NCBI GenBank assembly: GCA_035556135.1
Contig: DATMFO010000003.1
Location: 496,001 to 560,000, forward strand
Length of the DNA: 64,000 bases
Origin: ZC4RG30 sp035556135
GTDB lineage: Bacteria; Pseudomonadota; Gammaproteobacteria; Steroidobacterales; Steroidobacteraceae
Direction of reading: 5' to 3'
Within the stretch, counting starts at the first letter, position 1. Each line of letters begins with the position of its first letter. Shown here piece by piece: positions 54,325 to 62,848 of this stretch. The notes under the pieces are model-generated. The model ran no database searches and was not told the origin of the DNA. It saw only the letters and a list, made by a program, of their open reading frames with translations. A program made the position numbers and the translations under genes.

Positions 54325-55365
54325 TTACTTCAGCTTCGCCTGCACTGCGGCGCGCACCTTTGCCAGCTCGGCCGGGGGCAGCGGCACCAGGCCCCGGTCG
54401 GCCAGATAACCATCCTGGCCCACCGAGCGGTCGCTGACGTATTCGGCAACGAACTCCCTCAACCCGGGAATCACGTCCACATGCTGCCTCTTCACATAGA
54501 TGAACAGCGGGCGCGACACCGGGTACTTCGAGGAAGCGATGTTCTCGAACGTCGGCACCACCCCGTCGATGGGCGCGCCCTGGATCTGGCTGATGTTCTC
54601 CTCGAGGAAGCTGTAGCCGAAGATGCCCAGCGCCCGGGGATTGGCTTCCAGCTTCTGCACGATCAGGTTGTCATTCTCGCCGGCCTCGACGTACACACCG
54701 TCCTCGCGGATGGAATGGCAGACCCGCTTGAAGCGCGCCTCGTCCACGTCCTTCAGCGCCTTCACCCATGCGTAGGCCTGGCAGCCCGGCTCCATCACCA
54801 GCTCGAGGAAGGCATCCCGCGTGCCGGAGGTGGGCGGCGGGCCCAGCACCTCGATGCGCTCTGCGGGCAGCGACTTGTCGATCTGGTTCCAGGTCTTGTA
54901 TGGGTTGGCGACCAGCGTGCCGGCGGCGGCCGGGTCCGGCACCTGCTTGGCCAGTGCCAGGTAGAGCTGCTGGCGCGTCAGGCGGTAAGGCTTGCCCTTC
55001 TTGGAGTTGGCCACGACAATTCCGTCGTATCCGACCTTCACCTCGATGACTTCCTTCACACCCGCCTTTCCGCAAGCCTCCAGCTCGCTCGCCTTGATGG
55101 CGCGCGACGCGTTGGCCACGTCCGGATGCTGAACGCCCACCCCGGCGCAGAACAGCTTGATGCCACCGCCCGTCCCGGTGCTCTCCACCTTGGGCGTCTT
55201 GAACTTGCCCGCCCGCCCGAACTGCTCGGCCACGGTGGTGGTGAAGGGATACACGGTCGAGGAGCCGACCACGGAGATGTAGTCGCGGGCGGTCTGCGCC
55301 AGTGCGGCGGGCCCTGCCAGCGCGGTGGCAACCAGCGCGGCAATAAGCGGAATCTTCCGGTTCAT
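54325..55365 (-). CDS. pstS: Periplasmic phosphate-binding protein
   Basis: Binds phosphate in the periplasm for PstCAB. The 346-residue protein has a signal peptide ending ALAQ and phosphate-contacting motifs VVGSSTVYPF, ESTGTGGGIKLFC, ASRAIKASE and TSGTRDAFLELVM. It belongs to the longer PstS type common in Pseudomonas-like bacteria. The ATG at 55365 has an AGGAG site 8 bases upstream and is preferred over a GTG three codons earlier. A PHO box lies about 70 bases upstream. Confidence 0.97.
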   Translation of the reverse strand: MNRKIPLIAALVATALAGPAALAQTARDYISVVGSSTVYPFTTTVAEQFGRAGKFKTPKVESTGTGGGIKLFCAGVGVQHPDVANASRAIKASELEACGKAGVKEVIEVKVGYDGIVVANSKKGKPYRLTRQQLYLALAKQVPDPAAAGTLVANPYKTWNQIDKSLPAERIEVLGPPPTSGTRDAFLELVMEPGCQAYAWVKALKDVDEARFKRVCHSIREDGVYVEAGENDNLIVQKLEANPRALGIFGYSFLEENISQIQGAPIDGVVPTFENIASSKYPVSRPLFIYVKRQHVDVIPGLREFVAEYVSDRSVGQDGYLADRGLVPLPPAELAKVRAAVQAKLK

Positions 55366-55418
55366 GTGCGTCACTCCTTCGGGATGTATGGCGTTGCAGC
55401 TGCCTTGGCGACACGCGC

Positions 55419-55452
55419 ACTTTACGAACCGGTTGTTACACTATTGTTGCAG
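55419..55452 (-). promoter_or_regulatory. pstS: PHO box and -10 element of pstS
   Basis: On the minus strand two 7-base direct repeats, CTGCAAC and GTGTAAC, are separated by 4 bases (55452-55435), matching the 11-base periodicity of PhoB sites (consensus CTGTNAY-N4). Exactly 10 bases downstream is TAAAGT (55424-55419), a fair -10 without a good -35, as expected for a PhoB-activated promoter. The function is inferred from pattern and position. Confidence 0.75.
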
Positions 55453-55559
55453 GCGGCAAGACTGCGTCGCGGCTGCCTCAAGTCACTGAATTGACTGTAT
55501 CCTCGCCCGCAACCCCGCTGCCGGGCCAACCTCCCGCCGGAACCAGGAACCCGACCACA

Positions 55560-56693
55560 TTGCAGAACTCTGACACCCTGCGGCTGACGCAGGACCTCAT
55601 CTCCAGGGCCTCGGTGACGCCCGCCGACCTCGGCTGCCAGCAGCTGATGATGGCGCGCCTGGCGGCAGTCGGGTTCCGCAACGAACCGCTCAGCTATGGC
55701 AGCGTCGAGAACTTCTGGTCGAAGCACGGCAGCGGTGGTCCGGTGCTGTGCTTCGCCGGGCATACCGACGTGGTGCCCACCGGACCGCTGGAGGAATGGA
55801 AGTCTGATCCCTTCAAGCCCACCGTGCGCGATGGGCGCCTGTTTGGCCGTGGCGCCGCCGACATGAAAAGCGGGCTGGCGGCCATGGTGACGGCCGCCGA
55901 GGCCTTCGTGCGCGAGCGGCCGGACCACAAGGGCACCATCGCCTTCCTGATCACCAGCGATGAAGAAGGACCCTCGGTCGACGGTACCAAACGCGTGGTC
56001 GAGGAGCTGAAGGCCCGGGGCGAGCGCATCGACTGGTGCATCGTGGGCGAGCCCTCCAGCGAACAGCGGGCGGGCGACACCATCAAGATCGGCCGGCGCG
56101 GATCCTACAGCGGCCGGCTGACCGTGCACGGGGTGCAGGGCCACGTGGCGTATCCCCAGCTGGCGGTGAACCCGGTGCATGCGCTGGCCCCCGCCCTGGC
56201 CGAGCTCACCGCGCATGTCTGGGACCAGGGCAATGCGCATTTCCAGCCCACGACCTTCCAGATCTCCAACCTCAATGCCGGCACCGGCGCGCCGAACGTG
56301 ATTCCCGGTGAACTGAAGGCACGCTTCAACCTGCGCTACAACACCGAACAGACGCAGGAGAAGCTGCGCCGCACTGTCGAGGGCATCCTCGACCGCCACG
56401 GCGTGAAGTACACCATCGAGTGGTATGTGTCGGGCGAACCCTTCTACACACCACCTGGACCCCTCTCGGACGCCATCTGCGCGGCCGTGAAGGCCGTCAC
56501 CGGCGAAGCACCGAAGCTGTCCACGGGTGGCGGCACTTCCGATGGCCGCTTCATCGCCACGATGGGCGCGCAGGTGGTGGAACTGGGCGTGACCAACGCC
56601 ACCATCCACAAGGTCAACGAGTCGGTGGGCATCGACGAGATCGATGCCCTGCACCTGATGTACCTGGAATCGCTGCGGCGCCTGCTCGGCTGA
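55560..56693 (+). CDS. dapE: Succinyl-diaminopimelate desuccinylase
   Basis: A di-zinc M20 hydrolase that removes succinate in DAP/lysine synthesis. Starting at a TTG at 55560 it has 377 residues (E. coli 375) and begins QNSDTLRLTQDLISRASVTP, which aligns with the usual N terminus. Zinc and catalytic residues are in FAGHTDVVP (H68, D70), GRGAADMKSG (D101) and SDEEGPS (E135, E136). No ATG is available; an upstream TTG would add unconserved Pro-rich sequence. It is the only plus-strand gene inside the phosphate locus and meets dsbB end-to-end with 7 bases between. Confidence 0.96.
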   Translation: MQNSDTLRLTQDLISRASVTPADLGCQQLMMARLAAVGFRNEPLSYGSVENFWSKHGSGGPVLCFAGHTDVVPTGPLEEWKSDPFKPTVRDGRLFGRGAADMKSGLAAMVTAAEAFVRERPDHKGTIAFLITSDEEGPSVDGTKRVVEELKARGERIDWCIVGEPSSEQRAGDTIKIGRRGSYSGRLTVHGVQGHVAYPQLAVNPVHALAPALAELTAHVWDQGNAHFQPTTFQISNLNAGTGAPNVIPGELKARFNLRYNTEQTQEKLRRTVEGILDRHGVKYTIEWYVSGEPFYTPPGPLSDAICAAVKAVTGEAPKLSTGGGTSDGRFIATMGAQVVELGVTNATIHKVNESVGIDEIDALHLMYLESLRRLLG

Positions 56694-56700
56694 AGATGGC

Positions 56701-57222
56701 TCAGGCCGCCGCGCGGCGCGGCCAGTTCACCAGCACACCCAGGGCGCCCAGCACCAGAGCCCAGGCCAGCACCCACGCCGGCATGGCAAGCCCGAGGAAC
56801 GACCAGTCGATGTTGGCGCAGTCCCCCGGGGCACTGAGCACCTTGCGGATGACTTCGAACAGCGGATTGATCTCGAGCATCCAGTCCAGGGAGGCGCCGC
56901 AGGACCCGTAGGTGCCCGCAGGCTGGGCCTGCACGTACACATGGCGCCCGGCCACGCCCGCCGCGACGGCCGTGGCCAGCAGCACCAGCGCCACCGAGAT
57001 GAATCCGCCCCACCGCCCCTTCGGCAATGCGAGACCAGCGGCCAGCAGGAAGGCCACGCCCAGCGCAATGATGCCAAACCGCTGGAACATGCACAGGGGA
57101 CAGGGCTCGAAACCGAGCACGTGCTGCGCGTAGAGCGCATATCCATAAAGCGCGAAGCACACCACGGCACCGGCCAGATTGGCGGCCGCCCGGTGGCCGC
57201 GCAGCCACGCAACCACACTCAT
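56701..57222 (-). CDS. dsbB: Disulfide bond formation protein B
   Basis: Reoxidises periplasmic DsbA and passes electrons to quinones. The 173-residue protein has four membrane helices (about 13-33, 46-64, 70-90 and 143-165). The first cysteine pair is CPLC (C41, C44) and the second C108 and C135. FEPCPLCMFQRFG is the family signature. It lies 27 bases downstream of phoU on the same strand, so it is probably expressed at least partly with phoBRU. Confidence 0.96.
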   Translation of the reverse strand: MSVVAWLRGHRAAANLAGAVVCFALYGYALYAQHVLGFEPCPLCMFQRFGIIALGVAFLLAAGLALPKGRWGGFISVALVLLATAVAAGVAGRHVYVQAQPAGTYGSCGASLDWMLEINPLFEVIRKVLSAPGDCANIDWSFLGLAMPAWVLAWALVLGALGVLVNWPRRAAA

Positions 57223-57249
57223 CGTAATCTCCTGGAAAGACCCCCGCGA

Positions 57250-57975
57250 TCAGGTTCCTGCGCCGCCGCCGAACTCCTGCTCCACGTCTTCCAGGCGAGT
57301 ATGGCGCACATCCTTGCCATGCACCATGAAGATCACGTATTCACAGATGTTCTTCGCATGGTCGCCGACGCGCTCGAGCGCCCGCACGATCCACATCACG
57401 TCGAGTGCGCGGCGGATGCTGCGCGGGTCTTCCATCATGAAGGTGATGGCCTGGCGCTGGATGGCCTCGTATTCCTCATCGACGCTGCGGTCGCGGTGCG
57501 CCACCTTCACCGCGGCGCGCGCATCGAGGCGGGCAAAGGCGTCGAGTGCATCGTGCACCATTTCGGAGACGATGCGGCCCATGTGCTTGATCTCGCGGTA
57601 GCGGTTTTCCGGACGTTCCATCGCAGCCAGCCGCGAGGCGATGTTGCCGATCTTCTCGGCTTCGTCGCCGATGCGCTCCAGGTCGGTGATGGTCTTGATC
57701 ACAGCGATGATCAGCCTGAGGTCGCTGGCCGCCGGGCTGCGGGTGGCGAGGATGCGGCTGCATTCCTCGTCGATGGCCACCTCCATGCCGTTGACCTTCA
57801 GGTCGTCGAGGGCGAGGGATTCCCCCAGCGAACTGTCCCCTTCCACCAGCGCGGTGATCGCCTTGGCAAGGCCGTCCTCGACGAGGCCGCCCATGGCCAG
57901 CACGCGCGTGCGTACCTGCTCCATGTCCTCATTGAATCGCCGCGATATGTGGTGGGAAAGATCTGCGGTTTCCAT
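57250..57975 (-). CDS. phoU: Phosphate signalling protein PhoU
   Basis: Negative regulator that links the Pst transporter to PhoR and also affects persistence. The 241-residue protein consists of two three-helix repeats with the metal-binding motifs ITDLERIGDEAEKIGNIA and VRALERVGDHAKNICEYVI. The ATG at 57975 has a GGAGG site at normal distance. The start lies inside the 3' end of phoR (47-base overlap). Placement after phoR rather than pstB is different from E. coli. Confidence 0.97.
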   Translation of the reverse strand: METADLSHHISRRFNEDMEQVRTRVLAMGGLVEDGLAKAITALVEGDSSLGESLALDDLKVNGMEVAIDEECSRILATRSPAASDLRLIIAVIKTITDLERIGDEAEKIGNIASRLAAMERPENRYREIKHMGRIVSEMVHDALDAFARLDARAAVKVAHRDRSVDEEYEAIQRQAITFMMEDPRSIRRALDVMWIVRALERVGDHAKNICEYVIFMVHGKDVRHTRLEDVEQEFGGGAGT

Positions 57976-59308
57976 TCCTGTCCTCCGTTGCGCCGGGAAG
58001 TGTACTGTCGCTGCCTCCGGCCAGCATGCGCCGGGCGGGGAAAATGCAGGTGAAGACGCTGCCCTTGCCGGGCTCGCTGCGGACATCCAGCAGGGCGCCA
58101 TGGTGCTGCAGCACATGCTTCACGATCGCAAGGCCGAGACCGGCCCCGCCGGCCGAACGGGCACGTCCGGAGTCCACGCGGTAGAAGCGCTCGGTGAGCC
58201 GCGGCAGATGCTCGGGGGCAATCCCGGGACCGGTGTCGTGCACCTCGAAGCGCCCCTGGCCCTGCTCATCCAGGCGCCAGCAGATACGCACCTTGCCTGA
58301 CGCCGGGGTGTACTTGGCGGCATTGTCCACCAGGTTGGAAAACGCCGAGTGCAGCTCATTCTCGTCGCCGCGCAGCCTGGCGGTGGTGGCCAGCTCGAGC
58401 GTCGCCTCCGGATGCACGGGCCTCGCCAGGACATCCTTGCGCAGCAACGCCGCCAGTGCCGCCACGTCGACGCTGGCGCCACCGGCTTCTTCGGTGAGTG
58501 CATCCAGCCGTGACAGGTCGAGCAGGTCGTTGACCAGGCCATTCATGCGCTGGGCCTGCCGGTACATCTCCGCCAGCGGCGGGCGCAGCCCGGGATCCAG
58601 CGCATCATCCTGCAGCAGCGTCTCCAGGTACCCCGTCATCACCGTGAGCGGGGAGCGCAGCTCGTGCGAGGCATTGGCCACGAAATCCCTGCGCATGGAT
58701 TCCAGTGCCACCTGGTGCGACACATCGCGCACCAGCATCAGCCGCTGCACGCCGCTGTAGGGCACGACCTGGAACGACAGGTGCACCCGGGGCTCGTTGC
58801 CGCGCGCGATCACCAGCGGCTCGTCGTAGTCCTCGCCATCCAGGTAACGCACCAGTGCGGGATCACGCACCAGGTTCACCAGGCGCATGCCCAGGTCCGC
58901 GCTGCGGCGCAGGCCCAGCAGCTGGCCCGCGGTGCGGTTGAACCAGAGTATCTCCCACTGCGCATTGAGGATCACGACACCATCCGGCATCGCCGCGGTG
59001 GAGCGGCGCAGTTCCCGGAACACCTCCAGCAGCCGCTGCTTGTGGTAGCGCTTGCGACGGTGCAGGCGCACCACCTGCGCCACCACGTCGCCCCACACGC
59101 CGGAGGAATCGGGAGGATCGCGGCGGCTGCGATCGCGCAGCCAGCTGTCCAGCCAGTAAAGGTTCAGCAGCTGCCAGGCCAGCATGCCGGCCAGCGCCAG
59201 CGCCACGCCGGCAAAGACACTGCCCAGGAGCCAGCCCAGCAGCACGCCAACGAGCAGGGTGGCGCCCACGCGCGCCAGCAGGAACCAGCCGGCGCGTCCG
59301 GCCGTCAC
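57929..59308 (-). CDS. phoR: Phosphate regulon sensor histidine kinase PhoR
   Basis: The 459-residue kinase has two N-terminal membrane helices (about 10-52), a PAS domain (about 103-210, with MPDGVVILNAQWEILWFN), the dimerisation and phosphoacceptor segment ANASHELRSPLTVM, and an ATPase domain with NLVDNAAKYT, DTGPGI and GGAGLGLAIVKH. It starts with a GTG that overlaps the phoB stop (GTGA). The C terminus carries about 30 extra residues after the ATPase fold that overlap phoU. Confidence 0.96.
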   Translation of the reverse strand: MTAGRAGWFLLARVGATLLVGVLLGWLLGSVFAGVALALAGMLAWQLLNLYWLDSWLRDRSRRDPPDSSGVWGDVVAQVVRLHRRKRYHKQRLLEVFRELRRSTAAMPDGVVILNAQWEILWFNRTAGQLLGLRRSADLGMRLVNLVRDPALVRYLDGEDYDEPLVIARGNEPRVHLSFQVVPYSGVQRLMLVRDVSHQVALESMRRDFVANASHELRSPLTVMTGYLETLLQDDALDPGLRPPLAEMYRQAQRMNGLVNDLLDLSRLDALTEEAGGASVDVAALAALLRKDVLARPVHPEATLELATTARLRGDENELHSAFSNLVDNAAKYTPASGKVRICWRLDEQGQGRFEVHDTGPGIAPEHLPRLTERFYRVDSGRARSAGGAGLGLAIVKHVLQHHGALLDVRSEPGKGSVFTCIFPARRMLAGGSDSTLPGATEDRNGNRRSFPPHIAAIQ

Positions 59309-60015
59309 GCCGCGGACTCCCGTGCGGAGAAGCGGTAGCCGCTGCCGCGTACAGTCTGGATGAGGTGCGCCATGGACACGTCTTCGAGCGCCTTGCGCAG
59401 GCGGCGTATGTGCACGTCGATGGTGCGCTCCTCCACATACACATTGCCGCCCCAGACCCGGTCCAGCAGCTGCGAGCGCGTGTAGACCCGCTCGGGATTC
59501 AGCATGAGGAATTCCAGCATGCGGTATTCGGTGGGCCCCAGCTGCACGTCCACGCCACTGGCCGAGACCCGGTGTGCGGCGCGGTCCATGACCAGCCCCC
59601 CGAGTTCCACGGTCTCCTCCTCCGAAGGTCCACCGCTCCGGCGCAGCACGGCGTTGATGCGCGAGAGCAGCTCGCGCGGGGAGAAAGGCTTGGTGACGTA
59701 GTCGTCGGCGCCGCCATCAAGGCCGGCCACCTTGTCGCCCTCGGCGGCGCGGGCGGTCAGCATGATCACCGGCAGGTCGCGCGTGGCGGATTCGCGCTTG
59801 ATCAGGCGGGTGAGTTCCAGCCCGCTCATGTCCGGCAGCATCCAGTCGATCAGCACCAGGTCCGGCCGATGGTCGGCCAACTGTACGCGCGCGCGGCCAC
59901 TGTCTTCCGCCTCGCGCACCTCGAAGCCGGCGCGGCGCAGGGAGAAGGCAATCATCTCCCGGATGGGCTGCTCATCCTCGACGATCAGTATCTGGCGCAC
60001 GGTAGTCCTGTCCAT
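59305..60015 (-). CDS. phoB: Phosphate regulon response regulator PhoB
   Basis: OmpR/PhoB-type transcription factor of 236 residues. The receiver domain has the acidic pair in IVEDEQ, the phosphoacceptor D57 in LIDWMLPD, the switch Thr in MLTARAAE and the Lys of VTKPFSP. The winged-helix domain carries LGPTEYRMLEFLM, RSQLLDRVWG, ERTIDVHIRRLRKAL and TVRGSGYRF. It is preceded by its own PHO box, which predicts autoactivation under phosphate starvation. Confidence 0.98.
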   Translation of the reverse strand: MDRTTVRQILIVEDEQPIREMIAFSLRRAGFEVREAEDSGRARVQLADHRPDLVLIDWMLPDMSGLELTRLIKRESATRDLPVIMLTARAAEGDKVAGLDGGADDYVTKPFSPRELLSRINAVLRRSGGPSEEETVELGGLVMDRAAHRVSASGVDVQLGPTEYRMLEFLMLNPERVYTRSQLLDRVWGGNVYVEERTIDVHIRRLRKALEDVSMAHLIQTVRGSGYRFSARESAA

Positions 60016-60042
60016 CGGCTGATATTGACTACCCGGTATTTG

Positions 60043-60071
60043 ATTACAGCTCTGTTACGGCCATCTTACAG
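60043..60071 (-). promoter_or_regulatory. phoB: Three-repeat PHO box upstream of phoB
   Basis: On the minus strand CTGTAAG, CCGTAAC and CTGTAAT occur as three 7-base repeats with exact 4-base spacers, ending 28 bases before the phoB ATG. Each matches the PhoB half-site consensus at five or more positions. The site lies in the 66-base gap between tsaB and phoB. Confidence 0.8.
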
Positions 60072-60081
60072 CGCCCGGGAT

Positions 60082-60777
60082 TCAGGCACTGCGAGGCACC
60101 TGCACCACCTGGTCGCGCAGGTAGACCGGCTGCGCCAGCGCCGCATCGAGCCAGGAAGCACCGCGGGCCAGGTCGGCGGCAGCCAGCTCGGCCACGTCGC
60201 GGGCATGCGGCTCCGCGGCGGGAAAAACGCGACCGGGAGGCAGCTGCAATGAAACGGCAATGTCCGGCCAGGCGCCCAGTCCCATGCCCGCTGCGGCCGC
60301 CACCGGAGCCAGTTCCCTGGCCAGCAGCGACCCCGGGGGGCCCAGATACTCCGCGGCATCCTCCAGGGCGGCCCCGAACAGGCCCCAGTACACCTCACCC
60401 ATGCGGGCATCCATGCAGGCCAGCAGCCGGCCGGGGGGAATGGAGCCGCAGGTCTCCCGCACGCTGCGCTGTGCCTGCGCGGCCAGCGCCCGCAGCGATG
60501 ACACAGGAAGCACGGGCAGCCCCGCACCCGCGGCCAACCCCTGCGTGACGGCCGCGGCAATGCGCACGCCGGTGAAGGAGCCGGGACCGCGGCCAAAGGC
60601 TATGCCGTCAAGGGCAGTCAGGCCGATGCCCGCCTCTGCCAGCAACTCATCCACCTGGGGCAGCAGCAGCCGTGCATGATCGCGTGCAGTCAACGCCGCG
60701 CGGAAAATGAGTTCACCATCCTGCAGCAGGGCCGCCGAACACTGTGCACTGGCCGTGTCGAGCGCCAGCAGTTTCAT
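60082..60777 (-). CDS. tsaB: tRNA threonylcarbamoyladenosine biosynthesis protein TsaB
   Basis: Scaffold partner of TsaD in making t6A37 of ANN-decoding tRNAs. The 231-residue ASKHA-fold protein has MKLLALDTASAQCSAAL, DHARLLLPQVDELL and the signature FGRGPGSFTGVRIA. The ATG at 60777 overlaps the dinG-like stop (ATGA), so the alternative start three codons upstream is less likely. It ends 11 bases before the PHO box of phoB. Confidence 0.96.
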   Translation of the reverse strand: MKLLALDTASAQCSAALLQDGELIFRAALTARDHARLLLPQVDELLAEAGIGLTALDGIAFGRGPGSFTGVRIAAAVTQGLAAGAGLPVLPVSSLRALAAQAQRSVRETCGSIPPGRLLACMDARMGEVYWGLFGAALEDAAEYLGPPGSLLARELAPVAAAAGMGLGAWPDIAVSLQLPPGRVFPAAEPHARDVAELAAADLARGASWLDAALAQPVYLRDQVVQVPRSA

Positions 60778-62708
60778 GCCATGCATCCTGTGAGCATCTG
60801 GCGTACTTCCAGCAGGTCCTGCGTGCGGCGCATCGGCGGCAGCGCAGCCAGCAGCTGCCGGCCATAGCCCTTGCCGGTGAGCCGCGGGTCGAGGATGGCC
60901 ACCACGCCACGGTCAGCCTCGCTGCGGATCAGCCGGCCCACGCCCTGCTTGAGCGCGATGGCGGCCTCCGGCACCTGGAAATCGCGGAAGGGATCACCGC
61001 CCTGCTGCCGCACATGTTGCGCCCGGGCACGCAGCACCGGATCTTCCGGCGAGGCGAACGGCAGGCGATCGATGACCACCAGCCGCAGCGCACTGCCCGG
61101 CACGTCCACGCCCTCCCAGAAACTGGCTGTCCCCAGCAGCACGGCATCCCCATGTTCGCGGAACTCACGCAGCAGCTGTTCGCGTGGTCCCTCGCCCTGG
61201 ACCAGCAGCAGCAGGCGCGCGCTGCTGCCGGTGCCCCAGCGCTCGCGCAGCAACCTGGCCGCCTGCGCCAGCGCGCGATGGCTGGTGAACAGGAGGAAGG
61301 CACCGCCAGCTGAAAGCTCCGCGAGGGAGGCGGCAGCGGCGAGCGCTGCTTCACCATGCTGTGCCGTGGCGGGATCCGGCAGCCCCGGGGGCAGGTACAG
61401 CAGCGCCTGCTGCGGGTAGTCGAAGGGGCTGTCGATGGCCAGCGTGTCACAGCGCCCGGCGATTCCCATGCGATCGACGAAATGCCGGAAATCCCCGGCC
61501 ACCGCCAGCGTGGCGGAGGTGAATATCCACGCCGCGGGCCGGGCATCCATGATGCCGCGCAGGGTGGGACCGATGTCGAAGGGGACCACTTGGCAACTGA
61601 AGCCGCGCGCGGCGGATTGCAGCAGGCGCGCACCGGCTGCAGGTGGGGCATCGAGCACTGCATCCAGTTCCCCTGCCAGGGTACCGGCGCGCATCGCTGC
61701 CTGGATGAGGCCCTCACCGGCATCCAGGTCACGCAGGGCATCAGCCAGGTCACACAGTGCGGTGACCAGGGCGCGCGCCTCGCGGTCCAGCTCCACCTGC
61801 GCCTCGCTCCAGGCGCGCCGCTGGCCGGGCGGTGCCGCCGCCTGTGCCGCGCGCAGCGCACGCTGGAGGGCGAGGTTGGCGGCATCGGCCGCCAGGGCAA
61901 CGCGCTCGGGATCGAACCCCCCTTCCACCAGCAGCACGGGCAGGTCGGCCAGGAGGTCATCCACCTTGCGCGAGGCGAACTGCAGGCCGAAGAACTGTGC
62001 GGCCAGCTCCGGCAGCTGGTGCGCCTCGTCGAGGATCACGGCATCGGCGGCGGGCAGGATGTCGCCATAGCCCTCTTCCTTCAGCGCCAGGTCCGCCAGC
62101 AGCAGGTGGTGGTTCACGACCACGAGGTCCGCCTCGCCGGCGCGCCGGCGTGCCGCAAACACATGGCAGCGGGAATATTCAGCGCACCGCCCGGCCGTGC
62201 AGCTGTCGCGCGTGGACGTGATGCGCTCGCGCAGCGGATGTCCGTCCGGCAGTTCCGGCACCTCGGCGAGGTCACCTTCCACCGTGGCCTGCGCCCAGCG
62301 CGCCACGACCGCACCCAGCGTGCGCGTGCCGGCATCCAGCGGCAGCTCGCGCGGCAGCCTGAGCCAGCGCTCGCGGCACAGGTAGTTGGCGCGACCCTTC
62401 AGCAGTGCCACGGTGGCAGGACGCCCCAATACGCGTCCGAGCAATGGCAGGTCACGGTGGAAGAGTTGGTCCTGCAGCGTGCGCGTACCGGTGGAGACGA
62501 TCACGCGGCGGCCCGACAACAGGGCGGGAATCAGGTAGGCGAAGGTCTTGCCGGTGCCGGTCCCGGCCTCGGCCACGAGCCAGCCGCGTGCCTCCAGCGC
62601 CGTCGCCACCGCCCGCGCCATGGCCAGCTGCGACGCGCGCGGCCGGAATCCGGAAAGTCCGCGGGCCAGCGGTCCCTTCTCTCCGAAAATTTCATGTAGA
62701 TCAAGCAT
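60774..62708 (-). CDS. DinG/YoaA-family ATP-dependent DNA helicase
   Basis: A 644-residue XPD-like superfamily 2 helicase. It has Walker A AGTGTGKTFAYL near residue 47, DEAH (VILDEAHQLPEL), and four cysteines for a 4Fe-4S cluster (one in NYLCRERW, three in CTAGRCAEYSRC). Motif VI is seen in LKQGVGRLIRSEAD. Length and cysteine spacing fit YoaA better than E. coli DinG. It likely resolves DNA damage, R-loops or stalled forks. It is divergent from pckG over a 140-base intergenic region and coupled to tsaB. Confidence 0.95.
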   Translation of the reverse strand: MLDLHEIFGEKGPLARGLSGFRPRASQLAMARAVATALEARGWLVAEAGTGTGKTFAYLIPALLSGRRVIVSTGTRTLQDQLFHRDLPLLGRVLGRPATVALLKGRANYLCRERWLRLPRELPLDAGTRTLGAVVARWAQATVEGDLAEVPELPDGHPLRERITSTRDSCTAGRCAEYSRCHVFAARRRAGEADLVVVNHHLLLADLALKEEGYGDILPAADAVILDEAHQLPELAAQFFGLQFASRKVDDLLADLPVLLVEGGFDPERVALAADAANLALQRALRAAQAAAPPGQRRAWSEAQVELDREARALVTALCDLADALRDLDAGEGLIQAAMRAGTLAGELDAVLDAPPAAGARLLQSAARGFSCQVVPFDIGPTLRGIMDARPAAWIFTSATLAVAGDFRHFVDRMGIAGRCDTLAIDSPFDYPQQALLYLPPGLPDPATAQHGEAALAAAASLAELSAGGAFLLFTSHRALAQAARLLRERWGTGSSARLLLLVQGEGPREQLLREFREHGDAVLLGTASFWEGVDVPGSALRLVVIDRLPFASPEDPVLRARAQHVRQQGGDPFRDFQVPEAAIALKQGVGRLIRSEADRGVVAILDPRLTGKGYGRQLLAALPPMRRTQDLLEVRQMLTGCMA

Positions 62709-62797
62709 CTAGAACCGAAAATCAAACATAGTCCCGGGGCGGAAAGCGCGGATGGAAAAACCGATTGCTGGCTAGGCAACCGCTTGCCGGATGGCGT

Positions 62798-62803
62798 TAT
62801 ACT
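62798..62803 (+). promoter_or_regulatory. pckG: Candidate -10 element for pckG
   Basis: TATACT lies 45 bases upstream of the pckG ATG and matches the sigma-70 -10 at five of six bases. No convincing -35 is found at 16-18 bases, so an activator may be needed or the match may be fortuitous. Confidence 0.35.
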
Positions 62804-62848
62804 CCAGCGGATTCACTCACCCATTTGCTGTCTCGCAAGGTAACCCAA

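Noticed and set aside
52981..55494. Plus-strand open frame of 837 codons across pstS and the porin gene
   Set aside because: It crosses two well-supported minus-strand genes and a promoter region and has shadow-like composition.
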